Source: Dyadobacter sediminis (lineage in GTDB: Bacteria > Bacteroidota > Bacteroidia > Cytophagales > Spirosomataceae). From it: a DNA stretch of 64,000 nucleotides. Shown here in pieces: positions 15,379 to 23,867 of the stretch; the stretch's first letter is position 1, and each line of letters begins with the position of its first letter. The notes beneath the pieces were generated by a model. That model had not been told where the DNA came from and did not search any database. It saw only the letters and a list, made by a program, of their open reading frames with translations. The position numbers were made by a program, and so were the translations under genes. The stretch spans positions 992,001 through 1,056,000 of the forward strand of contig NZ_VCEI01000025.1 in assembly GCF_005860765.1 (NCBI RefSeq), written 5' to 3'.

Positions 15379-16477
15379 CGATCTATTTGAAACATACCGT
15401 TGGGACGAAGCAAAGGAAAGTATTTATTTCAAAACAAAAAACGACGTAGAGCAAGCGCTGAATTCGCCTAAACGAACGCTGGAAGATTTCAAGGCGCTTG
15501 TTTCGCCTGCCGCGGCTCCGTACCTGGAACCGATGGCGCAGCTCAGTCACAGGATTACGCAGAAGCGTTTTGGCAAAACGGTCCAGTTGTTTATTCCGCT
15601 TTACCTTTCCAATGAATGCACGAATATCTGCACCTATTGCGGGTTCAGTCTGAATAACAAGGTAAAAAGGCGGACTTTGACGGAAAATGAAATAGTACAG
15701 GAAGTGGCTGTAATTAAAAGCATGGGTTACGAGCATGTACTGCTGGTTACGGGCGAGGCCAACCAGACCGTGCATGTGGAATATTTCAAAAAAGTACTGA
15801 AACTGATCCGTCCGTTTTTTGCTCAGGTTTCCATGGAAGTGCAGCCGCTGGACACCGATGAATATACGGAACTGATTCCGCTGGGCCTTACGTCCGTTCT
15901 GGTTTATCAGGAAACCTATCATAAAGCGGATTACCGCAAACATCACCCGAAAGGAAAGAAATCCAGTTTCGATTACCGGCTGGAAACGCCGGACAGGCTC
16001 GGGCGCGCCGGGATCAATAAAATGGGACTTGGTGTACTGATCGGTCTGGAAGACTGGCGTACGGACAGTTTCTTTACTGCTTTACACCTCCAATACCTTG
16101 AACGAACTTACTGGCAGACACGTTACAGTTTGTCGTTTCCGCGTCTGCGGCCGTTCTCAGGCGGATTACAGCCGAAAGTGGAAATGAGCGACAGGGAACT
16201 GGTGCAACTGATCTGTGCTTACCGCTTGTTGAATGAAGAACTGGAAATTTCGTTATCGACAAGGGAAACCGAACAGTTCCGGAACCATTGCGTTCCGTTG
16301 GGAATCACTTCCATCAGTGCCGGTTCCAGAACAAATCCGGGCGGATACGCTGTTGAGCCCGGCTCGCTGGAACAGTTTGAAATTTCAGACGAACGCAGCC
16401 CGCAGGAGATTGCAGAAATGATCCGGGCGAAAGGTTATGAGCCGGTCTGGAAAGACTGGGACAGAGTACTGCAATGA
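15365..16477 (+). CDS. thiH: ThiH, 2-iminoacetate synthase (radical SAM)
   Basis: The 370-residue protein carries the radical-SAM Fe-S motif [10 protein letters not shown] (about residues 89-98) and family blocks [29 protein letters not shown] and LSFPRLRPF. It cleaves tyrosine to dehydroglycine for the thiazole ring, the anaerobic-lineage alternative to ThiO. Length is normal for the family. It is the last gene of the operon; thiC, thiD and thiF do not follow. Confidence 0.96.
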   Translation: MKNFNDLFETYRWDEAKESIYFKTKNDVEQALNSPKRTLEDFKALVSPAAAPYLEPMAQLSHRITQKRFGKTVQLFIPLYLSNECTNICTYCGFSLNNKVKRRTLTENEIVQEVAVIKSMGYEHVLLVTGEANQTVHVEYFKKVLKLIRPFFAQVSMEVQPLDTDEYTELIPLGLTSVLVYQETYHKADYRKHHPKGKKSSFDYRLETPDRLGRAGINKMGLGVLIGLEDWRTDSFFTALHLQYLERTYWQTRYSLSFPRLRPFSGGLQPKVEMSDRELVQLICAYRLLNEELEISLSTRETEQFRNHCVPLGITSISAGSRTNPGGYAVEPGSLEQFEISDERSPQEIAEMIRAKGYEPVWKDWDRVLQ

Positions 16478-16628
16478 AAGGTAAATGATTGCGGATCAAA
16501 AGTTTATTGGCCATATTCAAACTATTTATTGAACGTAAATGGCCCTGAAATGAACATGAGGCGGACGTACACGCATTTTTTCGTTTTTCTCAAAATCCGT
16601 AGATCCTGAAGCATTGATTTTGGTATAA

Positions 16629-16670
16629 TAATTTGATAGTCTTACACAAAAATAATACTATCTAAAATTA
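16629..16670. repeat. inverted repeat before a hypothetical gene
   Basis: TAATTTGATAGT (16629-16640) and ACTATCTAAAATTA (16657-16670) are complementary apart from a two-base insertion in the second arm. The second arm ends on the A of the downstream ATG. It could be an operator or a leader hairpin for the 113-residue gene. Confidence 0.35.
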
Positions 16671-17011
16671 TGGACTCCATCAGAATGTACCTCGACCTGA
16701 TTTACGACGATGATCAGACCCTGTTGTTGGATGATGAGATTTTGAATGACTTCGCCGGGTCTTATATGGTGTTCGATCACGAACTGGTACCGCAGGCCGG
16801 TGACATTGTCAATCTGGAAAATGCAGAAATACACGATGCGCCGAATTACTGGTATCAGAAAGACAGCAAAGAATACCATGCAACGCTGGCCGTTCTCCGA
16901 AAGGACTGGAAAGTTGATTATATTGAATTTTCCGGTAACTGCATTGTTATTCATCTTGTTTTTAATACCGACCAGAATACCGCGATGAAAATCATGCTTC
17001 CCAAATACTGA
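16670..17011 (+). CDS. hypothetical protein
   Basis: A 113-residue acidic cytosolic protein starting MDSIRMYLDLIYDDDQ. It has a predicted helix and strand mix, a central PNYWYQKDSKEY segment, and a strand-rich C-terminal half (VDYIEFSGNCIVIHLVF). There is no signal peptide and no catalytic motif that I know. It stands alone behind an inverted repeat. The following 426 bp (17012-17438) hold no gene that I can support, only AT-rich sequence with a direct repeat AGCAATTAA at 17164 and 17193. Confidence 0.55.
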   Translation: MDSIRMYLDLIYDDDQTLLLDDEILNDFAGSYMVFDHELVPQAGDIVNLENAEIHDAPNYWYQKDSKEYHATLAVLRKDWKVDYIEFSGNCIVIHLVFNTDQNTAMKIMLPKY

Positions 17012-17438
17012 TTCCCGGCAGCCTTACTATTCAGCATCTGCCAAAATACCCTGAGTCTATCCGGCTGGTCATTTCTTTTCGGCTTCCGGTAAGCAGCTCA
17101 TTCTGACCTTCGATTTCAAAGGAAACCCGCCTGGATTGCGTTCTGTAAAATCTGCAATTATTTAGCAATTAAATTATAATATACTAATATTCAGCAATTA
17201 AGCATAAAGTTGGTATGGCAATGAATTCATCAGATGCGGGAATTATAAGCAGGGTATAGAAAAAGATTCTACAATTTAATCCCTGAATTTGGGTCAAATA
17301 GCAAATGGCACAATATCTGAATACGTAATTTCAGTATAACAAACCATGTAATGTCCAAATTACGAACAGACGGGCAAATCAGTTTGATTGCCACTGGAAA
17401 GGATTAGCCGGACATTGCAAAAAATAAATGCATTTATC

Positions 17439-18446
17439 ATGAATGACAAGAATATCATCAGCAGACGTAAAGTACTGGATCAGATCGGAGCAGGTTTCGC
17501 CGTAGCGGCCGTTGCGCCGGTTATATCCGTACAGGCAGCAACAAGTAATACGGATTCCGATCCTGCAAAACTGGTTGATCCGGTGAGCAAATACCCCAAG
17601 CCTCCTTACAAGGAACAAACTCAGCCATGGCCCGGATTGGGCAGTAAAATGGATCCGGTTCCCGACCATGGTGAAAAAAGTTATAAAGGTTCCGGCCGTC
17701 TGACGGGCCGCAAAGCACTCATTACCGGAGGCGACTCGGGTATTGGCCGTGCCGCCGCCATTGCTTACGCCCGCGAAGGTGCGGATGTAGCCATCAATTA
17801 CCTGCCGGATGAAGAACCGGATGCACGCGAAGTCATTGCGCTGATCAAGGCGGAGGGCCGAAAAGCCATTGCCATTCCCGGTGACTTGCGTGACGAAGCA
17901 TTTTGTCAGAAACTGGTTGCAGAAGCTGTAAAAGGTTTGGGCGGACTGGATATTCTGGTGAGCAACGCAGCGAGACAACAAACGCATCCGTCCATTCTGG
18001 ATATTTCCACCGAGCAGTTTGACTGGACCATGAAGACCAATATTTATGCTCCTTTCTGGATTATCAAAGCAGCATTGCCACATTTGCAGCCGGGTTCATC
18101 CATTATCGGGACCACATCCGTACAGGCTTATGATCCTTCTGAAAACCTGTATGATTACGCACAAACAAAAGCTGCAACGGTAAGTTATGTCAAGTCACTT
18201 GCCAAGCAGCTGGGGCCAAAAGGCATCCGGGTAAACGGCGTTTCTCCCGGCCCGATCTGGACACCTTTGCAGGTCAGCGGCGGACAGACCATGGAAAAAC
18301 TTAAAAATTTCGGAGGCGATACGCCGATCGGCAGGGCAGGGCAGCCTGCAGAACTGGGTTCTATTTTCGTCCAGCTTGCAGCGAGTGACGCCAGCTTTTC
18401 CACCGGCCAGATTTACGGCGCTGCCGGCGGAAGCGGCCAGCCTTGA
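17439..18446 (+). CDS. SDR family oxidoreductase with Tat signal
   Basis: The start at 17439 gives MNDKNIISRRKVLDQIGAGFAV, a twin-arginine (SRRKVL) signal followed by a hydrophobic stretch; this is a better start than 17388. The mature protein is a classical short-chain dehydrogenase: TGGDSGIGR (about residues 96-104) binds NAD(P), NAAR follows near 177, and YDYAQTKAA (about 237-245) holds the Tyr-Lys pair. A proline-rich linker (KYPKPPYKEQTQPWPG) precedes the fold, as in YghA/YdaD-type stress SDRs. Tat export of a nucleotide-dependent enzyme is notable. Confidence 0.9.
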   Translation: MNDKNIISRRKVLDQIGAGFAVAAVAPVISVQAATSNTDSDPAKLVDPVSKYPKPPYKEQTQPWPGLGSKMDPVPDHGEKSYKGSGRLTGRKALITGGDSGIGRAAAIAYAREGADVAINYLPDEEPDAREVIALIKAEGRKAIAIPGDLRDEAFCQKLVAEAVKGLGGLDILVSNAARQQTHPSILDISTEQFDWTMKTNIYAPFWIIKAALPHLQPGSSIIGTTSVQAYDPSENLYDYAQTKAATVSYVKSLAKQLGPKGIRVNGVSPGPIWTPLQVSGGQTMEKLKNFGGDTPIGRAGQPAELGSIFVQLAASDASFSTGQIYGAAGGSGQP

Positions 18447-18456
18447 TTCTATTTAT

Positions 18457-18504
18457 AAAAAAGAGCTGCCATGTCCATAAAAGGTGACATGGCAGCTCTT
18501 TTTT
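18457..18504. terminator. strong bidirectional terminator
   Basis: AAAAAAGAGCTGCCATGTC (18457-18475) and GACATGGCAGCTCTTTTTT (18486-18504) form a perfect 19-bp stem with a 10-base loop and A/T tracts on both sides. It separates the SDR gene from the convergent DUF983 gene and can serve both. Confidence 0.93.
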
Positions 18505-18577
18505 ATGATTTCATTGATGTTACGTATATGCCGGCTAGTTAACCCGTAATATCTCACATTTTACTTCATCACAACGC

Positions 18578-18955
18578 TTACTGCTCCGCACGCGCCTCAG
18601 GTGCAATGAACAAAGCCAGCCAGGAACGTCTTGCCAGTCTGTAAAAGTAAGGCGTCAGAATAATCAGAACCGGAATAATGCTGATCAGAAAGTAATCCAG
18701 ATAAGCTTCGAAGAAATGGACGAACACCAAAAAGTAAACCAGCATAAAGATCACATAAAAAGCATAGCTCATATATAGCGCACCCTGATAAAAACCGGGT
18801 TCCGGAACAAGGTTTTCGCCGCAATGCGTACATTGTCTGTTCATCTTGTCAAAGTTTTTTAAATTGTAGGCGCTTTTGGTAATAAAGAAATCTCCGACGC
18901 CGCAGCGCGGACATTTGTTGAAAAGGACTGTATATAACCGATTGGGAGCAGACAT
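18578..18955 (-). CDS. DUF983 family membrane protein
   Basis: The 125-residue protein has two CxxC knuckles (CPRCG at about residues 15-19 and CTHCG at about 42-46), followed by two hydrophobic helices (about 63-83 and 88-108). This is the layout of DUF983, a small zinc-ribbon membrane family widespread in Bacteroidota and alphaproteobacteria with no settled function. It lies alone between a terminator and the AraC gene. Confidence 0.85.
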   Translation of the reverse strand: MSAPNRLYTVLFNKCPRCGVGDFFITKSAYNLKNFDKMNRQCTHCGENLVPEPGFYQGALYMSYAFYVIFMLVYFLVFVHFFEAYLDYFLISIIPVLIILTPYFYRLARRSWLALFIAPEARAEQ

Positions 18956-19107
18956 GACAAAAAGTGATTTCTCACTCGTTTAAGGACTGTTAATGATGTA
19001 CAAAATTGCATTAAACCACAGAACGGATCAAGATACCAATAATGTCTTTTATGGTACTAATCAACGATCCTGATTTCCATGTATGCAATAATTTCAACAA
19101 AAACTGC

Positions 19108-19989
19108 CTATGACGGGCTTTCGCTGCGCAGGCTTTGCCTGAAAACTTCCGGCGTCATGCCGACTTCCTTTTTGAAGAATTTTGTAAAATAGGAATTATC
19201 ACTGAAGTTCAGCTTGTACGCGATTTCCGATACGCTGAGGTCCATGTTCACCAGAAGTCTTTTTGCTTCCAGGAGCACTCTTTCCCGAATCAGCTTTCCG
19301 GCCTGCATGCCGAGATGTTCATTACAAAGCGCGTTCAGATGGTTTGGGGTGATGTTCAGCAGTTCCGCATATTCACCGGGCAACCGCAGTTTCAGGAAAT
19401 GACGTTCAATAAGTGCCTGAAAATTTTTAATAACCGGGTTTTTATGAAATGAAGTGCCGGCTTCCTGTCTGTCGTAATTGCCTTGTTCGGTATGAATAAA
19501 AATCTGAAGCAGCAAAAGCCGGATCATGTCTTTTTCCAGAACGGAACCGGATTGTGCGAGCATCAGCAGGTTTTCAAAAAGAGAAATAATGGTTTCCTTT
19601 TTATCGGAGCAGTCCATGACACTGCTTTGAGGACGACCGTTAAAAAAAGAAAACGAATCAATGTAATCCGACCTCAGCAGGAATGACTTGAAGAATTCCG
19701 CTGAAAAGTTCACGACATAGCCCTCTACTTTTCCTTCAAAATTCCACGAATGCACTTGTCCGGGAATCATAAAGTAACTCTGAAACGGCTTTACAAAAAA
19801 TTGGTTGAAATCAATCGTATGCCTGCCGGCTCCTTCGGTAAAAAATACCATATGATAGAAACTGTGCCGGTGCGGTGCCGCCAGATTCAGATGCTGTTTC
19901 AGGTACGGAGAAAACCGGCTGATCAGAATATCATCCTGGCCGTACTCCGAAAGCGAGCAGATGTCAAATTTCGGTATTTCGTTATGCAT
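19108..19989 (-). CDS. AraC family transcriptional regulator
   Basis: The preferred start at 19989 gives MHNEIPKFDICSLSE and about 293 residues. The N-terminal cupin-like sensor (HRHSFYHMVFFTEGAGRHTIDF, about residues 38-59) is followed by a C-terminal double helix-turn-helix with FLKLRLPGEYAELLNITPNHLNAL, MDLSVSEIAYKLNFSDNSYFTKFFKK and TPEVFR, the AraC signature. It is divergent from the siderophore receptor (318-bp gap), so that receptor is a candidate target, but the ligand is unknown. Confidence 0.9.
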   Translation of the reverse strand: MHNEIPKFDICSLSEYGQDDILISRFSPYLKQHLNLAAPHRHSFYHMVFFTEGAGRHTIDFNQFFVKPFQSYFMIPGQVHSWNFEGKVEGYVVNFSAEFFKSFLLRSDYIDSFSFFNGRPQSSVMDCSDKKETIISLFENLLMLAQSGSVLEKDMIRLLLLQIFIHTEQGNYDRQEAGTSFHKNPVIKNFQALIERHFLKLRLPGEYAELLNITPNHLNALCNEHLGMQAGKLIRERVLLEAKRLLVNMDLSVSEIAYKLNFSDNSYFTKFFKKEVGMTPEVFRQSLRSESPS

Positions 19990-20269
19990 GATCGGAAATG
20001 ATATAGGAATGGCCGAACGTCGTGGCTTTCTGATTCGGGCAGTAATAATAAACATACTTTTCAGATCGGTAAAACTGCGGTTTTTTCACGTTCTCTGCAA
20101 ATTCCTGCACAAAGCAGTCGCAAGATCATGCAACCTGCTGCGCAACGGAATGAAATATGTCCGGATTGTAATCGAAATTTCCTGGAAATCGTCTTTCGGG
20201 ATATTTAATTGCAGGTGCCTGCTATTTAAATTAATTCTTAATAGAAGTTTTATTTTTTGCATTCCTTGC

Positions 20270-20277
20270 TATCTTTG
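20270..20277 (+). promoter_or_regulatory. -7 promoter element of the siderophore receptor
   Basis: TATCTTTG is an exact TAnnTTTG match 31 bp before the receptor ATG. It lies immediately upstream of a Fur-box-like palindrome, so repressor binding would block early transcription. Confidence 0.5.
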
Positions 20278-20283
20278 CCGCAA

Positions 20284-20298
20284 TTAGAATTAATCTAA
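20284..20298. promoter_or_regulatory. Fur-box-like palindrome
   Basis: TTAGAATTAATCTAA is a symmetrical 15-mer with arms TTAGA and TCTAA, 10 bp before the start of the siderophore receptor. The extended right half, TCTAAATAA, recurs upstream of the ankyrin gene at 28128-28136 in the same iron locus. Iron control by Fur is inferred from the shape of the site and the gene it precedes. Confidence 0.5.
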
Positions 20299-20307
20299 AT
20301 AAATTAT

Positions 20308-22773
20308 ATGCATCGTTTTTATACTGCTCTTCTCATCCTCTGCTGCCTTTTCATGCAGGCAGCTTTTGCACAAACCAGTAATGGAACCATCAAAGGCCGT
20401 GTGAAAACCAGTGACGGCAAACCGGCTGCGTACGTCAGCGTCGGCATTACACACTCCGGCAAAGGCACTACGACAGACGAAGATGGCAATTTTTTGTTAA
20501 CGGATATCAAGCCGGGAAGCTACACGTTGAAGGTCTCATTTGTGGGGCTGCAAACGCAGGAACAACAGGTGAATGTATCGGCCCGCGAGCGTATTCAGCA
20601 GGATTTTACATTGACGGAAAGTTCATCGCAGCTTAATGAAGTGATTATTACGGGCGGCGCAAGCAGCAACAAGCCCGTTTCGCTTGGAAAGGCCGACATC
20701 CGGCCGCTGGACTTGCCGCAAAGTGTCGGCGTGATCCAGAGCAGGGTCATTGCCGATCAGCAGGCCGTCCGTCTTGGCGATGTGGTAAAAAATGTGAGCG
20801 GCGTTTCTCTGACACAAAGCCGCGGCGGTGTGGCAGAAACGTTCTCTGCACGCGGTTACAGCATCGGAATTGCAGGTTCGGGCGGAAGTATTTTCAAGAA
20901 CGGCGTAATTTCCAATACGCAGGGATTCCCGGATGCCAGCACGCTGGAATCCATTGAAGTGCTGAAAGGAAGCTCTGCTTTACTATACGGCAATGTTTCC
21001 GGCGGTGTAATCATCAACATGGTGACCAAAAAACCGGTTTTCGACTGGGGCGGTCAGGTTTCCATGCTGTTTGGAAGCTATGGTCAGTACAAACCGACTG
21101 TGGACGTTTACGGCCCGATATCCAAAAAGCTGGCTTTCAGAATGATCGGTACGCACGAGGATGCCAAAAGTTACCGCGATGTCGTCAATACCAACCGCAC
21201 GTACATCAATCCTTCATTGCTTTACAAAATCAGCGACAAAACGGACGTTCTTGTACAGGTTGATTATCTTAAATCCAACCTTGTACCGGACGCCGGCGTA
21301 GGCATTCCCAACAATCGAATTACCGTTACCGAAGTGCCGGATGCACCGCGCAACCGTTTTATTTATCCCGCGTGGGCATTCAACAACACCAATCAGAAAT
21401 CCGCTTTTGTTACGATTAATCACCGTTTCAACGACAGCTGGAAACTGACAGCCATCGGTTCGGCCCAGCATACGCGGGTAAACGGCTTTGGCGTGGGTGT
21501 TCCGACGACCATTGCCGCAAACGGCGACTGGAACCGTAATCTGAGCGCGGTAAGATCCGGTGAAAAAGATTATACCGGACAAATCAATCTGAACGGCAAT
21601 TTCAAAACGGCCGGCATTCAGCATCAGCTGCTTTTCGGTTCGGATTTTACCCGGATCGTGAGCGAGAACAATTCCTTCCGCTATACTTCTGCAAACGGTG
21701 TTGTGGGAACGGCTTACGACAAGATCAACATTTATGAGCCGGCCAGCTATTACCTCCGCACAGACATTCCTGCGGTTGCCGATACAGCCAGAACAACTAC
21801 GCCGCAAAACCGGCTGGGCATTTATGTACAGGACCTGATCAGCGTAACAAGCAAGTTCAAAGTACTGGCCGGTGTTCGCTGGTCGCATCAGAAAGCTATC
21901 CAGACAACCATTTTCAATCAGGAAAAACAGCAGGAAAGAAGAGGAACGGCGCCGGACAAATCGGATCACGCATTTTCACCCAAAGTTGCCCTGATTTATC
22001 AGCCGGTACAAACCAGCTCGATTTATGCAAGTTATACGAACAACTTCACGATCAATTCAGGAACGGACATTTACGGGGACAATCTGAAACCTTCGATCAT
22101 TAATCAGTACGAACTGGGTATGAAAAACGAGTTTTTGAATGGACGCGTTACGGCCAATGTAAGTGTTTACCGCATACAGAACAGCAACTTTGCACAAATG
22201 GCGCTGGTCGATCAGAACGGCAATCCGAATACAAACAGCAACATCAAAGAGCTGAACGGCGAGACCACAAGCGATGGGTTTGAAGTGGATTTCAACGGGA
22301 CACTTTCGAGAAATTTCTACTTTCTGGCCGGTTACGGATATAACTATATGCGTTATACCAACACAACCGGCATCGTCGGTTCACAGGTGGAAGGCGAACG
22401 TCTGATCAATAATCCTGCGCATACGGCCAACGGATCGCTGTTCTATACATTTGATAAAGGCAGCATAAAAGGACTTAAACTCGGCGCTTCGGCATTCTAT
22501 ACGGGAAAAAGAATGGGCGGCAACAACAACGTGGTCGGACTGGAAGGCGGCCTGAACAATACAACGCCGAACCTGACTTCCTACAATGCACAATTCCCCT
22601 TAACCGGATTTTCAACTGTGGACCTGTCGGCCGGTTATAGCCTGCGGGGTGTATCGCTGCTCGTGAAAGTTTCCAATATTTTCAACACCATGAACTATAT
22701 TGTTCACGACCGTTACAGCATCAACCCGATTCCGCCGCGCATGATTGCGGCGACAGTTTCCTACCGGTTCTGA
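20308..22773 (+). CDS. TonB-dependent siderophore receptor
   Basis: The 821-residue protein has a signal peptide (MHRFYTALLILCCLFMQAAFAQ), a carboxypeptidase-regulatory domain (about residues 27-112), a plug domain with LDLPQSVGVIQSRVIADQQAVRLGDVVKNVSGV (family IPR010105-type siderophore signature), the SGGVIINMVTKKP stretch (about 231-243), and a barrel ending in TVSYRF. It should bring a ferric siderophore across the outer membrane. It is followed by apbE and faces a PepSY reductase-DUF2271 group, a typical iron-locus arrangement. A Fur-box-like site precedes it. Confidence 0.93.
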   Translation: MHRFYTALLILCCLFMQAAFAQTSNGTIKGRVKTSDGKPAAYVSVGITHSGKGTTTDEDGNFLLTDIKPGSYTLKVSFVGLQTQEQQVNVSARERIQQDFTLTESSSQLNEVIITGGASSNKPVSLGKADIRPLDLPQSVGVIQSRVIADQQAVRLGDVVKNVSGVSLTQSRGGVAETFSARGYSIGIAGSGGSIFKNGVISNTQGFPDASTLESIEVLKGSSALLYGNVSGGVIINMVTKKPVFDWGGQVSMLFGSYGQYKPTVDVYGPISKKLAFRMIGTHEDAKSYRDVVNTNRTYINPSLLYKISDKTDVLVQVDYLKSNLVPDAGVGIPNNRITVTEVPDAPRNRFIYPAWAFNNTNQKSAFVTINHRFNDSWKLTAIGSAQHTRVNGFGVGVPTTIAANGDWNRNLSAVRSGEKDYTGQINLNGNFKTAGIQHQLLFGSDFTRIVSENNSFRYTSANGVVGTAYDKINIYEPASYYLRTDIPAVADTARTTTPQNRLGIYVQDLISVTSKFKVLAGVRWSHQKAIQTTIFNQEKQQERRGTAPDKSDHAFSPKVALIYQPVQTSSIYASYTNNFTINSGTDIYGDNLKPSIINQYELGMKNEFLNGRVTANVSVYRIQNSNFAQMALVDQNGNPNTNSNIKELNGETTSDGFEVDFNGTLSRNFYFLAGYGYNYMRYTNTTGIVGSQVEGERLINNPAHTANGSLFYTFDKGSIKGLKLGASAFYTGKRMGGNNNVVGLEGGLNNTTPNLTSYNAQFPLTGFSTVDLSAGYSLRGVSLLVKVSNIFNTMNYIVHDRYSINPIPPRMIAATVSYRF

Positions 22774-22792
22774 TATTTTCTGTTCTTTACAG

Positions 22793-22823
22793 CCGGAAAG
22801 GAAATGATCCTTTCCGGTTTTTT
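22793..22823 (+). terminator. terminator between receptor and apbE
   Basis: CCGGAAAGG (22793-22801) and CCTTTCCGG (22809-22817) form a perfect stem followed by TTTTTT. It lies 20 bp after the receptor stop and 26 bp before the apbE start, so apbE expression must come from read-through or from a promoter I cannot see. Confidence 0.85.
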
Positions 22824-22848
22824 CGTTTTACAGCATCCCGTTTGTTCC

Positions 22849-23859
22849 ATGAAAACCATTCTGACCCTGATTCTAGCCTTGACTACATGCATTGCACCGG
22901 CGCAGGTGCTGCGGAAAAGAACGACCATGCTCATGGGCGGGCGGTTTGATATCACGATTGTGGCCCATGATTCCGCTTCCGCTGAAACGAACATTGATAC
23001 CGTCATCGCCGAAATTACACGCATCGAAAATCTCATTTCCGACTGGAAGCCTTCGTCACAGGTTTCACAAGTGAATGCAAATGCAGGCATCCGGCCTGTA
23101 AAAGTGGATAAAGAAGTTTTTGAGCTGACGGAAAGAGCGCTGAAACTTTCAAAATTGACAAACGGAGCCTTTGATATCAGCTTTGCCGCAATGGAGCGCA
23201 TCTGGAAATTTGATGGCTCCATGACTGCTTTGCCGTCGCCGGAAGCGGTGAAAAAGTCCGTTGAGAAAGTAGGTTATAGAAATGTCATTCTGGACAGAGC
23301 CCGTTCCACTGTTTTCCTGAAACTGAAAGGCATGAAGATCGGTTTCGGAGCTTTGGGCGAAGGTTATGCAACCGATCGGTGCCGCGATATGATGCTGAAA
23401 AAGGGCATTGAAGCGGGTATTGTGAATGCTTCCGGCGATATGAGCGCGTGGGGAAAGCAGCCGGACGGCAGTGACTGGATGATCGGTATCAATGATCCGC
23501 AGCATTCGGGTGAACTATTTGCGGTAGTGCCGCTCCGGCAGAGCGCCGTCGTGACTTCGGGCAGTTATGAGAAATACGTCATTCTCAACGGCAGGCGTTA
23601 TTCGCACATTATTAATCCGGCCACCGGCTACCCGGCCACCGGACTGATGAGTGTGACTGTTTTTGGCCCCAGTGCAGAAAAAGCGAACGGGTTCAGCACG
23701 TCTTTAATGGTTTTGGGCAAAAAAGCCGGTTTGGCGCTGATCAACCGTTTTCCGGATTACAGTTGCGTCCTGATCACCGACGACGTACAGGTATTTACTT
23801 CGGCAAACTTCGATATTTCCAAATATAGATACCAAGCAGAGCCGGAAACAAAAGAGTAA
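22849..23859 (+). CDS. apbE: ApbE, FAD:protein FMN transferase
   Basis: The start at 22849 gives a signal peptide (MKTILTLILALTTCIAPAQ) and 336 residues; the earlier in-frame start at 22804 lies in the terminator. Family blocks are present: MGGRFDITI, GAFDISFAAMERIWKF, GFGALGEGYATDR, GIVNASGDMSAWG and HIINPATGYPATG (about residues 258-270), with the metal- and FAD-binding residues. ApbE attaches FMN covalently to Ser or Thr of exported proteins. The DUF2271 protein 2.2 kb away has a matching acceptor-like sequence. The gene meets the PepSY reductase gene tail to tail, 8 bp apart. Confidence 0.95.
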   Translation: MKTILTLILALTTCIAPAQVLRKRTTMLMGGRFDITIVAHDSASAETNIDTVIAEITRIENLISDWKPSSQVSQVNANAGIRPVKVDKEVFELTERALKLSKLTNGAFDISFAAMERIWKFDGSMTALPSPEAVKKSVEKVGYRNVILDRARSTVFLKLKGMKIGFGALGEGYATDRCRDMMLKKGIEAGIVNASGDMSAWGKQPDGSDWMIGINDPQHSGELFAVVPLRQSAVVTSGSYEKYVILNGRRYSHIINPATGYPATGLMSVTVFGPSAEKANGFSTSLMVLGKKAGLALINRFPDYSCVLITDDVQVFTSANFDISKYRYQAEPETKE

Positions 23860-23867
23860 CTTTCAAT

